Assembly (NCBI GenBank): GCA_029552985.1
Contig: JAKPDB010000127.1
Location: 1-32,131 of the forward strand
Direction: 5' to 3'
From: a bacterium
GTDB taxonomy: Bacteria; Ratteibacteria; UBA8468; B48-G9; DTJG01
Length of the DNA stretch: 32,131 nucleotides
Made by a program: the position numbers and the translations under genes. Each line of letters starts with the position of its first letter. Positions within the stretch are counted from its first letter, which is position 1. Of the stretch, positions 12,965 to 21,926 are shown in pieces. The notes under the pieces are model-generated. The model did not search any database, was not told where the DNA came from, and saw only the letters and a list, made by a program, of their open reading frames with translations.

Positions 12965-14269
12965 ATGGTAAGAAAGGTTCTTATAGGTTGCATGATTTCG
13001 ATAATGTGCTGGGTTTTTTCTGCAATCTGCCAGGTTATTTGTACACCAGACAAAACTGCAGTATCAGTGAAATCAGGAGATATTTTTGTTTTTACAGTTT
13101 CTAATCCAAACCCGCCGCAGGATATTTCCATCAAAGTATATGATGCAAACGGTAAATATGTAAGAACACTTTTTGAAAAATGCACAACTGAAACACAGTT
13201 CAAAATTCCGTGGAACCTGAAAGATGCTGATGGAAAAACAGTCAATCCTGGAAAATATACTGTAAAGGTTCAAACTGGCTTAAATCTTGTACTTGACGCA
13301 ACTTTCGGTAAAAATGGCATCATTGGTGGTGATGATACATTCATCAGTCCAAGGAATGTCAGGGTTGATAAAAAAGGTTGTGTTTATGTGCTGGATTATG
13401 GAGCTGGAATAATATTCAAATTCAATCCAGATGGTACCCCAGCGAATGATATTGCAGGTAAAAATAAAATTATGGGACCATCATCACCTTACTGGGTCAA
13501 TATCGCTGTTGATGAAGATGGAAGAATTTACGGAACTGTTGGTCATAGTGTACTGGTTTACGATGGTAAAACAGGGGAACAAATTTATTACGTTGGAGAA
13601 TTCTTTGGAAACGATGTGGGCTGGGAAACAACAAAAGGCGGACTTGGTTGGCCAAGCTGGGTGGGTCTCAATAGCGACTATCGTCTTTATGCCTCTTGCC
13701 CTGGATACTCATACTGGGCTGGTTTTGATAGAAGAAAGAAAGGAAAAGAAGGAGGGCTCTGGCGTTCAAAAGGAGGTATACCAGGAGAATCAGGAGATAC
13801 AGATGGAAAGAAAGCCATTTATCTTGCGCATGCCTATTACACAAACCGCAATGGCATCACAAAGTGGATTGATAAAGATACGTCTGTTGAAATTGCTTAT
13901 AGCATCACTTCTTTCACAGACCCGGTAAAGAAAACCACAGAACAGATGGCAAATGTTTATGGCGTCGCATTTGACAAAGAATCAGGAATTTTCCTTGTTC
14001 AGAGAGACCCAGTCAGAATTATCAAAATTTCAGATAATGGCTTTGGGTTTGACTTTGTGAAACAATTTGCTTCTCCAGGAAATGATGCGTCTAAACTTGA
14101 ATTTATGGCACCAAAAGATGCAGCAGTTTCTCCTGACGGAAAATATCTTTATGTGATAGAAGATGGAGAACCCATCAGCAAAACAAATACTGCACCAGGT
14201 CTTGCACGGCTTATGAAATACAAAATTACCTATCAGGACGAAAAGCAAATTACGATACTCGTTCAGTAA
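12965..14269 (+). CDS. Secreted NHL-repeat beta-propeller protein with FlgD-type Ig-like domain
   Basis: Signal peptide; 'ISIKVYDANGKYVRTLFEK...KIPWNLKDADGKTVNPGKYTVKV' (FlgD Ig-like); NHL-like repeats 'SPRNVRVDKKGCVYVLDYG', 'PYWVNIAVDEDGRIY'. Confidence 0.75.
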   Translation: MVRKVLIGCMISIMCWVFSAICQVICTPDKTAVSVKSGDIFVFTVSNPNPPQDISIKVYDANGKYVRTLFEKCTTETQFKIPWNLKDADGKTVNPGKYTVKVQTGLNLVLDATFGKNGIIGGDDTFISPRNVRVDKKGCVYVLDYGAGIIFKFNPDGTPANDIAGKNKIMGPSSPYWVNIAVDEDGRIYGTVGHSVLVYDGKTGEQIYYVGEFFGNDVGWETTKGGLGWPSWVGLNSDYRLYASCPGYSYWAGFDRRKKGKEGGLWRSKGGIPGESGDTDGKKAIYLAHAYYTNRNGITKWIDKDTSVEIAYSITSFTDPVKKTTEQMANVYGVAFDKESGIFLVQRDPVRIIKISDNGFGFDFVKQFASPGNDASKLEFMAPKDAAVSPDGKYLYVIEDGEPISKTNTAPGLARLMKYKITYQDEKQITILVQ

Positions 14270-14303
14270 AATGCTGCGTTTAATTTTCCAAAAAGGGACT
14301 ATT

Positions 14304-16736
14304 ATGAAAAAGTTGTTGTTTTCGATAATGGTGTTTTTATGCATTTTTTCATTAACTTCGCAAGCCCAGCAGAAGAAAAATCCTGAAAAAATCTATGTGA
14401 GATTCAAAATGCTTTCAGCAGACCAGGTATATGCATATTTAAAAACTGTTATCCATCATTCTCCCTGGTCAAAAAATTATCCAACAATTCCCCGTGGTGG
14501 AGAAAATTACGCAAGATTGCGGATTAAACAAAATAATTTCTCTCCATGGGTAGAAATTGATGGTGACTGGGGAACCATTGTCTTTGATTTCAAAAGTTCT
14601 CAGATATTGGAAAATGTTGAAGTTGAAATCCAGTTATCCACTAAAGACGATGAGTCAGGAATATTTAAAACAATGAAGATTCAGGAAAAAGGAAGTATTG
14701 TCGCAATCAGTTTGCCTTCTGACTACTATAACAATCCAGATGGAATACTCACTGTCAGGCAGGAATCAGAAAAACATTTGAAAATGGCTCAATCTCTTAA
14801 TCTTTCCCGAGAAAATCTTCCAAAAAAATTTTCCTTTTACACAGGCGCGGGTGGCTATGGAAGTTTATATACGGATGTTGAAATCTGGAAGAATGAACTT
14901 AAAACATTAAGAACCCTTGGCATCAATGGAACAAGTTATCCATGGAATGCTGAACAAAACAATATTTATAAAGAACTCGGTTTCGATAGATTTGTAACGT
15001 ACAATCCAGGAAACCCTGACCAGGCAAAAAAAGAAAAAGAACTTTCAGAGGAAACATTTTCAAAAATTCAGGCAGTTGTTATTGCTGATGAACCAGGAAA
15101 TTACGGTCTTTACCAGATAAAAAATGAACCAGTAGAGAACTTTCACAGGTTTCTTGAAAGCAAGGGATTAAAACCAAAAGATTTTAATGCAAAGGACTGG
15201 TCTGATATTAAGCCCCTCACAGACAAAAAAGAAATTGAAAAAATTGAGTATAACTGGGGACCAAAATATGGCGAGGCAGCAAGAAAGACATATTACTGGA
15301 CAATAAGATACACTGAACACATGACGAACCAGTATTTTAAAAATATCACAAATTCCCATGAAAAACAGTATCAGCCAGGAGTACTGACATTTGTTAACTA
15401 TACAGACCATCCCATGATTCTCGGCGGTATGATGCTTCCAGGAAGCCCTGACTGGTTTGAGATGGGTTTACAAAGGGCAACCACATTGATGTGGACAGAG
15501 GACTGGATGTATGGTGGAATCAGGTCATGGGGAAATGGGCTTTACCAGCGACTGGGATTTCTGTGTGACATTCTGCGAAACGCAGCAAGCAAACATAATC
15601 AGCCCCTTGGTTTTTACAATACAATGGACGGAGAAGATGGTATCAGAATGAAAGGATTTATAGTAATCGGACATGGAGTAAAAATTATTGATTACTTTTA
15701 CTATGGACCAACATATTCTGCTACAGAAAACTACTGGTCAGATAGTATCTCACAATATCAGGGGGTTGCAAAAGTTATCAGGGACATAGGAAAGGCAGAA
15801 GAACTTGTATATCCTGGACAGGTACCAAAACGAGATGTGGCGATTATTTACAGTACCACAGAAGAAATCTGGGACCAAAATGGTGCCAAGGGACATGAAA
15901 AGCAATATCTTCATATCGCGCTTGCCCAGCAAATGTACCATGCAGATGTACTGAACGAGGACTTAATTCTGGAAAGAGACCTGTCACAATACAGGGTCAT
16001 TTATTTCACGGATACACGCTTTCCTATTGCTGGACTAAAAAAACTGAAGACCTATGTGGAAAATGGTGGAACACTGGTAATGATGCCGGGTGCAGGTGAA
16101 AAGGATGAATATGATAATAATGTAAATGTAATTACATCACTTCTCGGAACAGATATCAAAACAATTTCCATTGAAAAACCAGAGAAAACCAGTATCATCT
16201 TGAACACAAGCACTGGAATTCAAAGTGATATTCCTGTCATCGTTTCATTCAAAAAGGCAGAAGTGTTAGGCGCTGTCAAAGACCAGATTTTGGGCAAATT
16301 TTTAGACGGTTCCCCCGCAATTCTCAGTAGTAAAGTAAAAAAAGGCAGAATCATTTATTATATGTTTATGCCAGGACATAACTTTTTTTCCCAGGTACAG
16401 GAAGCAAATCCTGAAGGATATGTAAAAAATTTTCCGGAACATGCAAAAAAAATTATCAGTTTTCCTTGTGAAATGTCAGGCATTAAAAAACAAATCGAAA
16501 TATCAGAAGGTACATTTGATGCAAATTTACTTATTTCAGAAAAAGGCGTGGCACTGGTACTGGTCAATCTTGGAAGAGACCCTATAGCAAGTGCCAATTT
16601 CAAAGTTCAGGCACAGGGAATTAAATCAGTGACATCTATTGAAAACGGTAATCTTCAATTCAAAGAAGAAAATGGATATGTATATTTTTCAATGCCTGTC
16701 AATGGATTGACAGACATTGTCATGCTAAAAAAATGA
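14304..16736 (+). CDS. Secreted glycoside-hydrolase-like protein (TIM-barrel region plus beta-galactosidase-trimerisation/GATase-like region)
   Basis: Start at ATG 14304 with signal peptide MKKLLFSIMVFLCIFSLTSQAQ; 'LRTLGINGTSYPWN'; 'YRVIYFTDTRFPIAGLKKLKTYVENGGTLVMMPGAGE' resembles GH42-type domain 2. Family not resolved by eye. Confidence 0.6.
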   Translation: MKKLLFSIMVFLCIFSLTSQAQQKKNPEKIYVRFKMLSADQVYAYLKTVIHHSPWSKNYPTIPRGGENYARLRIKQNNFSPWVEIDGDWGTIVFDFKSSQILENVEVEIQLSTKDDESGIFKTMKIQEKGSIVAISLPSDYYNNPDGILTVRQESEKHLKMAQSLNLSRENLPKKFSFYTGAGGYGSLYTDVEIWKNELKTLRTLGINGTSYPWNAEQNNIYKELGFDRFVTYNPGNPDQAKKEKELSEETFSKIQAVVIADEPGNYGLYQIKNEPVENFHRFLESKGLKPKDFNAKDWSDIKPLTDKKEIEKIEYNWGPKYGEAARKTYYWTIRYTEHMTNQYFKNITNSHEKQYQPGVLTFVNYTDHPMILGGMMLPGSPDWFEMGLQRATTLMWTEDWMYGGIRSWGNGLYQRLGFLCDILRNAASKHNQPLGFYNTMDGEDGIRMKGFIVIGHGVKIIDYFYYGPTYSATENYWSDSISQYQGVAKVIRDIGKAEELVYPGQVPKRDVAIIYSTTEEIWDQNGAKGHEKQYLHIALAQQMYHADVLNEDLILERDLSQYRVIYFTDTRFPIAGLKKLKTYVENGGTLVMMPGAGEKDEYDNNVNVITSLLGTDIKTISIEKPEKTSIILNTSTGIQSDIPVIVSFKKAEVLGAVKDQILGKFLDGSPAILSSKVKKGRIIYYMFMPGHNFFSQVQEANPEGYVKNFPEHAKKIISFPCEMSGIKKQIEISEGTFDANLLISEKGVALVLVNLGRDPIASANFKVQAQGIKSVTSIENGNLQFKEENGYVYFSMPVNGLTDIVMLKK

Positions 16737-16748
16737 CCGGAGGCGAAA

Positions 16749-17582
16749 ATGAAGTTCAGTATTCAAACAATCATTCTTCCCTACAATAACCTTGAAGAAA
16801 TCGGAGAAATTGCGCACAAGTATGGCTATGACGGAGTTGAATGGAGGGTATTACCTGACTCATGTCTTAAGGATTTTGGTCCAGAGGTAAAAAACAATCT
16901 CGCAGTTTGCACATTGAAACAAAGTGTACCACTCATCAAAAAAATCAATGCAGAATTCAATTTGTCTGTTGCTGGTTTTTCGTCCTATGTAGAAATGGAT
17001 CAACTGGATGATATAAAAATCATCAGGGATGCAGGATGCGAACTTGGTTGCCCATTTTTTAGAATTAGAGAACTTTATTACAGAAGAGACCGCAATTACC
17101 ACGAAATTGTTGAAGACGGGTGGAGAAAATTTGAAAAGGTGGAAAAGATTCTTGAATCTTATCCCATAAAGGCAGCGATTGAAATACACAATGGTTTTGT
17201 CGTGAGTTCCTGCGCAGCAGCATATCATTTCTGTTCAAAATTCAGTCCAGAACATCTCGGTGTGATTCATGACCCTGGCAATCAGGTTGTCGAAGGAAGA
17301 GAAGACGCAAAAATGGGAATTGAAATCCTTGGTCCTTATCTGATACATGTTCATTTCAAGAATATGATATGGGAGAAAAAAGGTGTAAGAGAAGATGGAA
17401 CTGTTGAGTGGAAACCAAAAAGCGTGCCACTAAATGAAGGAATCATTGACTGGAAGGACTATATTGAGCAGTTGAAAAATTGCGGTTATAAAGGTTTTCT
17501 TTCGAACGAAGATATGGATACAGCATCAGGTTCCATTGAACAGCGGCTATCACAAATCAACTATCTCAAACAGTTTGTATAA
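16749..17582 (+). CDS. Sugar phosphate isomerase/epimerase (xylose isomerase-like TIM barrel)
   Basis: EIAHKYGYDGVEWRV, AAIEIHNGFVVSS, LGVIHDPGNQVVEG, LIHVHFKN motifs; SD CGGAGG before ATG. Confidence 0.85.
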   Translation: MKFSIQTIILPYNNLEEIGEIAHKYGYDGVEWRVLPDSCLKDFGPEVKNNLAVCTLKQSVPLIKKINAEFNLSVAGFSSYVEMDQLDDIKIIRDAGCELGCPFFRIRELYYRRDRNYHEIVEDGWRKFEKVEKILESYPIKAAIEIHNGFVVSSCAAAYHFCSKFSPEHLGVIHDPGNQVVEGREDAKMGIEILGPYLIHVHFKNMIWEKKGVREDGTVEWKPKSVPLNEGIIDWKDYIEQLKNCGYKGFLSNEDMDTASGSIEQRLSQINYLKQFV

Positions 17583-17612
17583 AAACAGAACTATTGTTCA
17601 TCTACTGTTTTT
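17581..17612 (+). terminator. Possible intrinsic terminator after the 16749-17582 gene
   Basis: AAAAACAG (17581-17588) / CTGTTTTT (17605-17612), 16-nt loop containing a small GAAC-TATT-GTTC hairpin; ends in T5. Low-GC stem. Confidence 0.3.
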
Positions 17613-17770
17613 ATCGCCTCAAGGGCATCCTCATAGGAATCTGTTGGCATATATTCGTACCCACGTTTATCGATTTCAAGCAAGTCCTGAAAGGTTAGGG
17701 ATAGATTTGCTTTGCTTCTAACATTTACTACTGCGGAAAAAATTTTCCCTTGACAACTTCTTGCTGTGCA
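17591..17770 (-). pseudogene. Possible C-terminal gene remnant
   Basis: Reverse-strand open frame of about 60 codons ending ...SKANLSLTFQDLLEIDKRGYEYMPTDSYEDALEAIKTVDEQ*; protein-like composition, no plausible start or SD, upstream in-frame stop at 17771-17773. Confidence 0.3.
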
Positions 17771-17777
17771 TTAACAT
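17750..17777 (+). promoter_or_regulatory. Putative sigma70 promoter for the 17843 gene (TTGACA-N16-TAACAT)
   Basis: Perfect TTGACA 17750-17755; weaker -10 TAACAT 17772-17777. Confidence 0.35.
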
Positions 17778-17842
17778 AGTTTTTGAAGCACAAACAACTG
17801 AATTTGTACAAATGGAAACTTTTCAAAAAAACGAGGTGGGAA

Positions 17843-19084
17843 ATGAAATATAGAATTTTTGTTTTTATGTTTTTGTGTTTAACTCTAAATCTTTTTGGAA
17901 CGGTTACTACATTGATTGAGGTTTATATTCCTGTTTTAGGACCACAGAGGGAAACAGATATTAAAAAAGTATTATTTGTGACATATTATTCTCTTCCGGA
18001 ATCCGAAATAAATTTTACCTGTCAGCCATACTTTGTAAATAAGGTACCTGAAAGGATAGAAGAATTTAAAGAGGAGAATATTAATCTTGCATCTCTGGCA
18101 GGCATAAAAATTGCTGATTGTACCATATATGGACCAGAAGGACCCAAAATTACTATTGATGTAAAAAATTTGAAAAGTGTCAATGGCATCCCCAAAGAAA
18201 AAATACTTAAACTCACGATTAAAGCACTTATTTTAAATTTGAAAAAGAAGGGCATAAACCATTGCATAATTTCTATCTTGGGCAAACAACAGCACCCAGA
18301 ATTAAAATGGGCTGAGTATGAAATAACGGATCTTACAGAAACACTTCCTGTTTTTTATGATTTACAAAAATTTTCGCATCCTCAAACAAAGTACTTTTTT
18401 GTCAAAAACATTGAATATGAAGAAATAAAAAAGGATACGTACAGACCCAAAGAAACCAAAATTACTTTTGAAGAAGACATTGATGGCGATGAAAAAAAAG
18501 AAAAGGTTTTAATCTGTATAGGAAATGACGCTGAAAAAGATTATACCTTCACGATATACATCAATAATAAGAAAATGCTTTCAGACTATATTGAACGTGT
18601 GGATCGTATCGGTGTGGTCGACATTGATTCGAAGGACGAATTTAAAGAAATAGAAATTTATAGTGTCGGTCCGAGTGATGATTTTATCAGCAGATTCTAT
18701 AGATTTGAAAAGAATAAAGTGAAATTTATGGGAGAACTATCACGTTTAGCGTGGATTGAAGACGGACTTTTATATGTCCATGACTGGACAGGACACTGGA
18801 GTATCTCAAGAAAGTATTACATTGATAGGGATGGAAAATTCCAGGAGGTGAACCAACCATTTTACTGGGTGGGGCTAAAACTCAAGATTGAAAAAGAAAT
18901 TCCAGTATATTTTTCCCCTGAGAAGAAATCAATAGTGGATGTAGCAAAGAAAGGCGAGGAGATATCAATAATTTTTGAAAAAGAAGGAAATCTTCTGGTG
19001 AAGACTCAAAAAGACCTGGTTGGATGGGTGAAGTTGTCAGATATTGCAATTGCTTGCGAAAGTACCTTACCGACCGCAGATTAA
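17843..19084 (+). CDS. Secreted hypothetical protein with C-terminal SH3-like domain
   Basis: Start at ATG 17843 with SD (GAGGTGGG) and signal peptide MKYRIFVFMFLCLTLNLFG; C-terminal 'VDVAKKGEEISIIFEKEGNLLVKTQKDLVGWVKLSDI' is SH3b-like; 'DIDGDEKKEKVLICIGND' FG-GAP/dockerin-like segment. Confidence 0.65.
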   Translation: MKYRIFVFMFLCLTLNLFGTVTTLIEVYIPVLGPQRETDIKKVLFVTYYSLPESEINFTCQPYFVNKVPERIEEFKEENINLASLAGIKIADCTIYGPEGPKITIDVKNLKSVNGIPKEKILKLTIKALILNLKKKGINHCIISILGKQQHPELKWAEYEITDLTETLPVFYDLQKFSHPQTKYFFVKNIEYEEIKKDTYRPKETKITFEEDIDGDEKKEKVLICIGNDAEKDYTFTIYINNKKMLSDYIERVDRIGVVDIDSKDEFKEIEIYSVGPSDDFISRFYRFEKNKVKFMGELSRLAWIEDGLLYVHDWTGHWSISRKYYIDRDGKFQEVNQPFYWVGLKLKIEKEIPVYFSPEKKSIVDVAKKGEEISIIFEKEGNLLVKTQKDLVGWVKLSDIAIACESTLPTAD

Positions 19085-19113
19085 GATAAATATAAAAAAC
19101 ATACACCATATGC

Positions 19114-19134
19114 TGAACAAAAAGATATTGTTCA
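19114..19134. repeat. Inverted repeat TGAACAA-N7-TTGTTCA upstream of the GH51 gene
   Basis: Perfect 7-bp arms at 19114-19120 and 19128-19134; not followed by a T tract. Confidence 0.55.
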
Positions 19135-19216
19135 CCTATATATCATTCGTACTAATAGAGGTAAAGGTTGAATTGGGGTGAATTTTGTTGTAGCATAACT
19201 GGAAACAGGAGGAAGC

Positions 19217-20746
19217 ATGAAAGCACATATTATCATTGATTTCACAAAGGCAATTGGAAAGAAAAATCCATATTTCTTTGGGTCTTTTATTGAACATGTT
19301 CATCGTTGCGTTTATCCAGGAATTTTTGACCCAACATCAGAACTGGCTGATGAAGATGGCATGAGAAAAGATGTTCTTGAAGAAATAAAAAAATTGAAAC
19401 CGGGCACCATTAGATGGCCTGGTGGAAATTTCTCTTCATGGTATCACTGGAAAGATGGTATTGGGCCTAAAGAAAAAAGATTATCAAAAATATCGTATGC
19501 TGATGATATGATCAGGGAAGAATATCATCAGTTTGGAACAGATGAATATATCAAACTTTGCAGAAAAACACTTGTTGAGCCATACATTACAGTGAATGCT
19601 GGCTGTGGTACTGCAAAAGAAGCAGCAGAATGGGTCGAATACTGTAATTACGAAGGCAAGACATTTTACGCATCCCTTCGCAGGGACAACGGAAACAAAA
19701 CACCATTCAGAGTGAAATTCTGGGAAATTGGAAATGAAATCTATGGCGACTGGCAGGTCGGAACAAAAAATGCTATTCAATACAGTGAACTTGTGAATGA
19801 ATTTTCAAAAGCGATGAAGAGGGTCGACCCAACAATAAAGGTGATTGCAGTGGGAATGGGGAAACATGACCCTGCATGGGACAGGGTCATTCTCAATACC
19901 TGCTGGGAATATATTGATAGTATTAGTGTGCATATATATATTGGAAGACATGAGTACTTTGATTCTTTTGGACAGATTTACACAATCAGAGACCATCTGA
20001 AAAAAATGGAAGATGATATTATTTCAATATCAGAGAAAAAAACGGCAAAAAGAATTGGCATCGCTCTTTCTGAATGGGGCGTCTGGTATAGAAAAGGGCA
20101 CAAAGATGACCTTGATGAAATTTATAATCTTAAAGACGCCCTCGTGTTTGCAAGCGCTATGAATCTTTTGCTTGGATTCTGTAACTGGCTTGATTTCACA
20201 CACCAGTCAATGCTTGTCAATTGCCTTGGTCTTATCAGAACAAAACAGAACAAAATTGTAAAACAGGCAATTTATTTTCCTTTTCTTCTTTTTGCCAGTG
20301 AAACAGGAGACACAGTTCTTGCACCCACAGTGTTGTGTGAAACTTTTTCCTGTAAGGATTACAGGTATTTCCCCTGGCCAACTTTTGATGTGGGAAAAGA
20401 CAATTTCCAGATAGATGAAAGTCGTGTTCCACAGATGCACAATGTTCCATTTCTTGATGTCTCAGCGACATATGACTCAAAAGAAAACTCCCTGTGTATC
20501 ATTGTTGTCAACAGACATCCTGAACAATCAATTTCAACTTCCATTGAACTTCGCAATTGCAAATGTCAAAAACGTATCACTGCATCAGTAATTACGGGTC
20601 CTGATGTATATGCAGAAAATAATTTTGATAAAGAAGTCATCGGAATGGAAACATATCAGGAAACACTGAAAAATCATCTAATATGGGATTTTCCCAGGCA
20701 CTCAATCACAATGTTGAAAATTCCTCTGGAGGCAAAAAATGGCTGA
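19217..20746 (+). CDS. Alpha-L-arabinofuranosidase, GH51 family (no signal peptide)
   Basis: NPYFFGSFIEHVHRCVYPGIFDP, IRWPGGNFSSWYHWKDGIGP, KFWEIGNEIYGDWQ (acid/base E), IALSEWGVWY (nucleophile E). Confidence 0.92.
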   Translation: MKAHIIIDFTKAIGKKNPYFFGSFIEHVHRCVYPGIFDPTSELADEDGMRKDVLEEIKKLKPGTIRWPGGNFSSWYHWKDGIGPKEKRLSKISYADDMIREEYHQFGTDEYIKLCRKTLVEPYITVNAGCGTAKEAAEWVEYCNYEGKTFYASLRRDNGNKTPFRVKFWEIGNEIYGDWQVGTKNAIQYSELVNEFSKAMKRVDPTIKVIAVGMGKHDPAWDRVILNTCWEYIDSISVHIYIGRHEYFDSFGQIYTIRDHLKKMEDDIISISEKKTAKRIGIALSEWGVWYRKGHKDDLDEIYNLKDALVFASAMNLLLGFCNWLDFTHQSMLVNCLGLIRTKQNKIVKQAIYFPFLLFASETGDTVLAPTVLCETFSCKDYRYFPWPTFDVGKDNFQIDESRVPQMHNVPFLDVSATYDSKENSLCIIVVNRHPEQSISTSIELRNCKCQKRITASVITGPDVYAENNFDKEVIGMETYQETLKNHLIWDFPRHSITMLKIPLEAKNG

Positions 20747-21926
20747 ACTCAATATTCTTGTGATTGGTGGCGGAATGATTACACAGCAGGTGATTTTGCC
20801 TGTGCTCATTGATGAAAAAGAAAAAGGGAAAATTTCATCAATTGCCGTTGCCTCAAGAAGAAAGGACACAGTTGAAAAACTGTCAGCACTTTTCCCCCAG
20901 GCAAAAATTAAGGGATACCCTGAGAAAAAGGATTCTGACCCGGATGCATGGAAAATTGCCATAAAAGAACTGGAAAGACCTGCAGTTGTCATTGTGGCAA
21001 CGCCTGATGACCTGCATGCAGAAATGGCTCTTACTGCGATAGAACAATGCCATCATGTAATTGTTCAAAAACCTCTATGTCTGACTGTGAAAGATGCAAA
21101 AAATATTCTGGAACAATCAAGAAAAAACGCAGTTTATGTGTTTACTGATTATCACAAAAGACATGACCTAGCCCTACGTGCTGCACAGTATAAATATAGA
21201 AAGGGTGAACTTGGAGAGGTTTTGTGTGGACATGCCTGGCATGAGCAAAGAAGAGAAATTCCATTAAAGTATTTCAGAAATTGGTGTGAGAGAAGCAGTC
21301 CGTTTGAGTATCTTGGCACCCATTACATTGACATGTTTTACTTCATCACAAGTCTTCTTCCAAAAAAAGTTATTGCAAAGGGGCAGAAAAAACTTCTTAT
21401 CTCACTTGGAATTAACGCGTATGACTCATGCCAAGCGTTTGTTACATGGAGCAATGGCGCTGTTCAGTATCTGCAGACATCCTGGATATTACCAGAGGCA
21501 AATCCATGTTTATCAAATCAGGGGTTTCAAATCACCTGCACAGAAGGAGAATTCAGAGCAGACAATGCAAACAGAAATTCAAATTTTTCAACGACAAAGA
21601 ATGGTTATGAACTATTCAATCCCTATTTTTTTAAACCCTATCTTGACTGGAATAACCTTGAAAAGACAAAATATTCAGGTTATGGTGCAGATAGTATCAT
21701 CCAGGCAATTGATGACTGTCTGGAAATTGCACAACAAACCCTGCATCTTGACAGAAAAAAAGCACTTGAAAAAAGGAAAGAACTGATCAATAAATTCGAA
21801 AAAACAAGGCCATTACCCAATCAAGCAATTATTGCCACAAGTGTAATTGAAGCAGGAAAAATGAGTATGATGAAAGAAGGGAAAGCTGTCGTAATTGATA
21901 AGGATTTTTCCCTGTATTATGAGTAA
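20739..21926 (+). CDS. Gfo/Idh/MocA family oxidoreductase
   Basis: NAD-binding N-terminus ILVIGGGMITQQVILPVL, 'VIVATPDDLHAEMALTAIEQCHHVIVQKPLCLTVKDAKNI'. Confidence 0.9.
   Translation: MAELNILVIGGGMITQQVILPVLIDEKEKGKISSIAVASRRKDTVEKLSALFPQAKIKGYPEKKDSDPDAWKIAIKELERPAVVIVATPDDLHAEMALTAIEQCHHVIVQKPLCLTVKDAKNILEQSRKNAVYVFTDYHKRHDLALRAAQYKYRKGELGEVLCGHAWHEQRREIPLKYFRNWCERSSPFEYLGTHYIDMFYFITSLLPKKVIAKGQKKLLISLGINAYDSCQAFVTWSNGAVQYLQTSWILPEANPCLSNQGFQITCTEGEFRADNANRNSNFSTTKNGYELFNPYFFKPYLDWNNLEKTKYSGYGADSIIQAIDDCLEIAQQTLHLDRKKALEKRKELINKFEKTRPLPNQAIIATSVIEAGKMSMMKEGKAVVIDKDFSLYYE

Noticed and set aside
21286-21786. 166-aa forward ORF within the Gfo/Idh gene
   Set aside because: Alternate frame of a clearly coding gene with no recognisable protein features.
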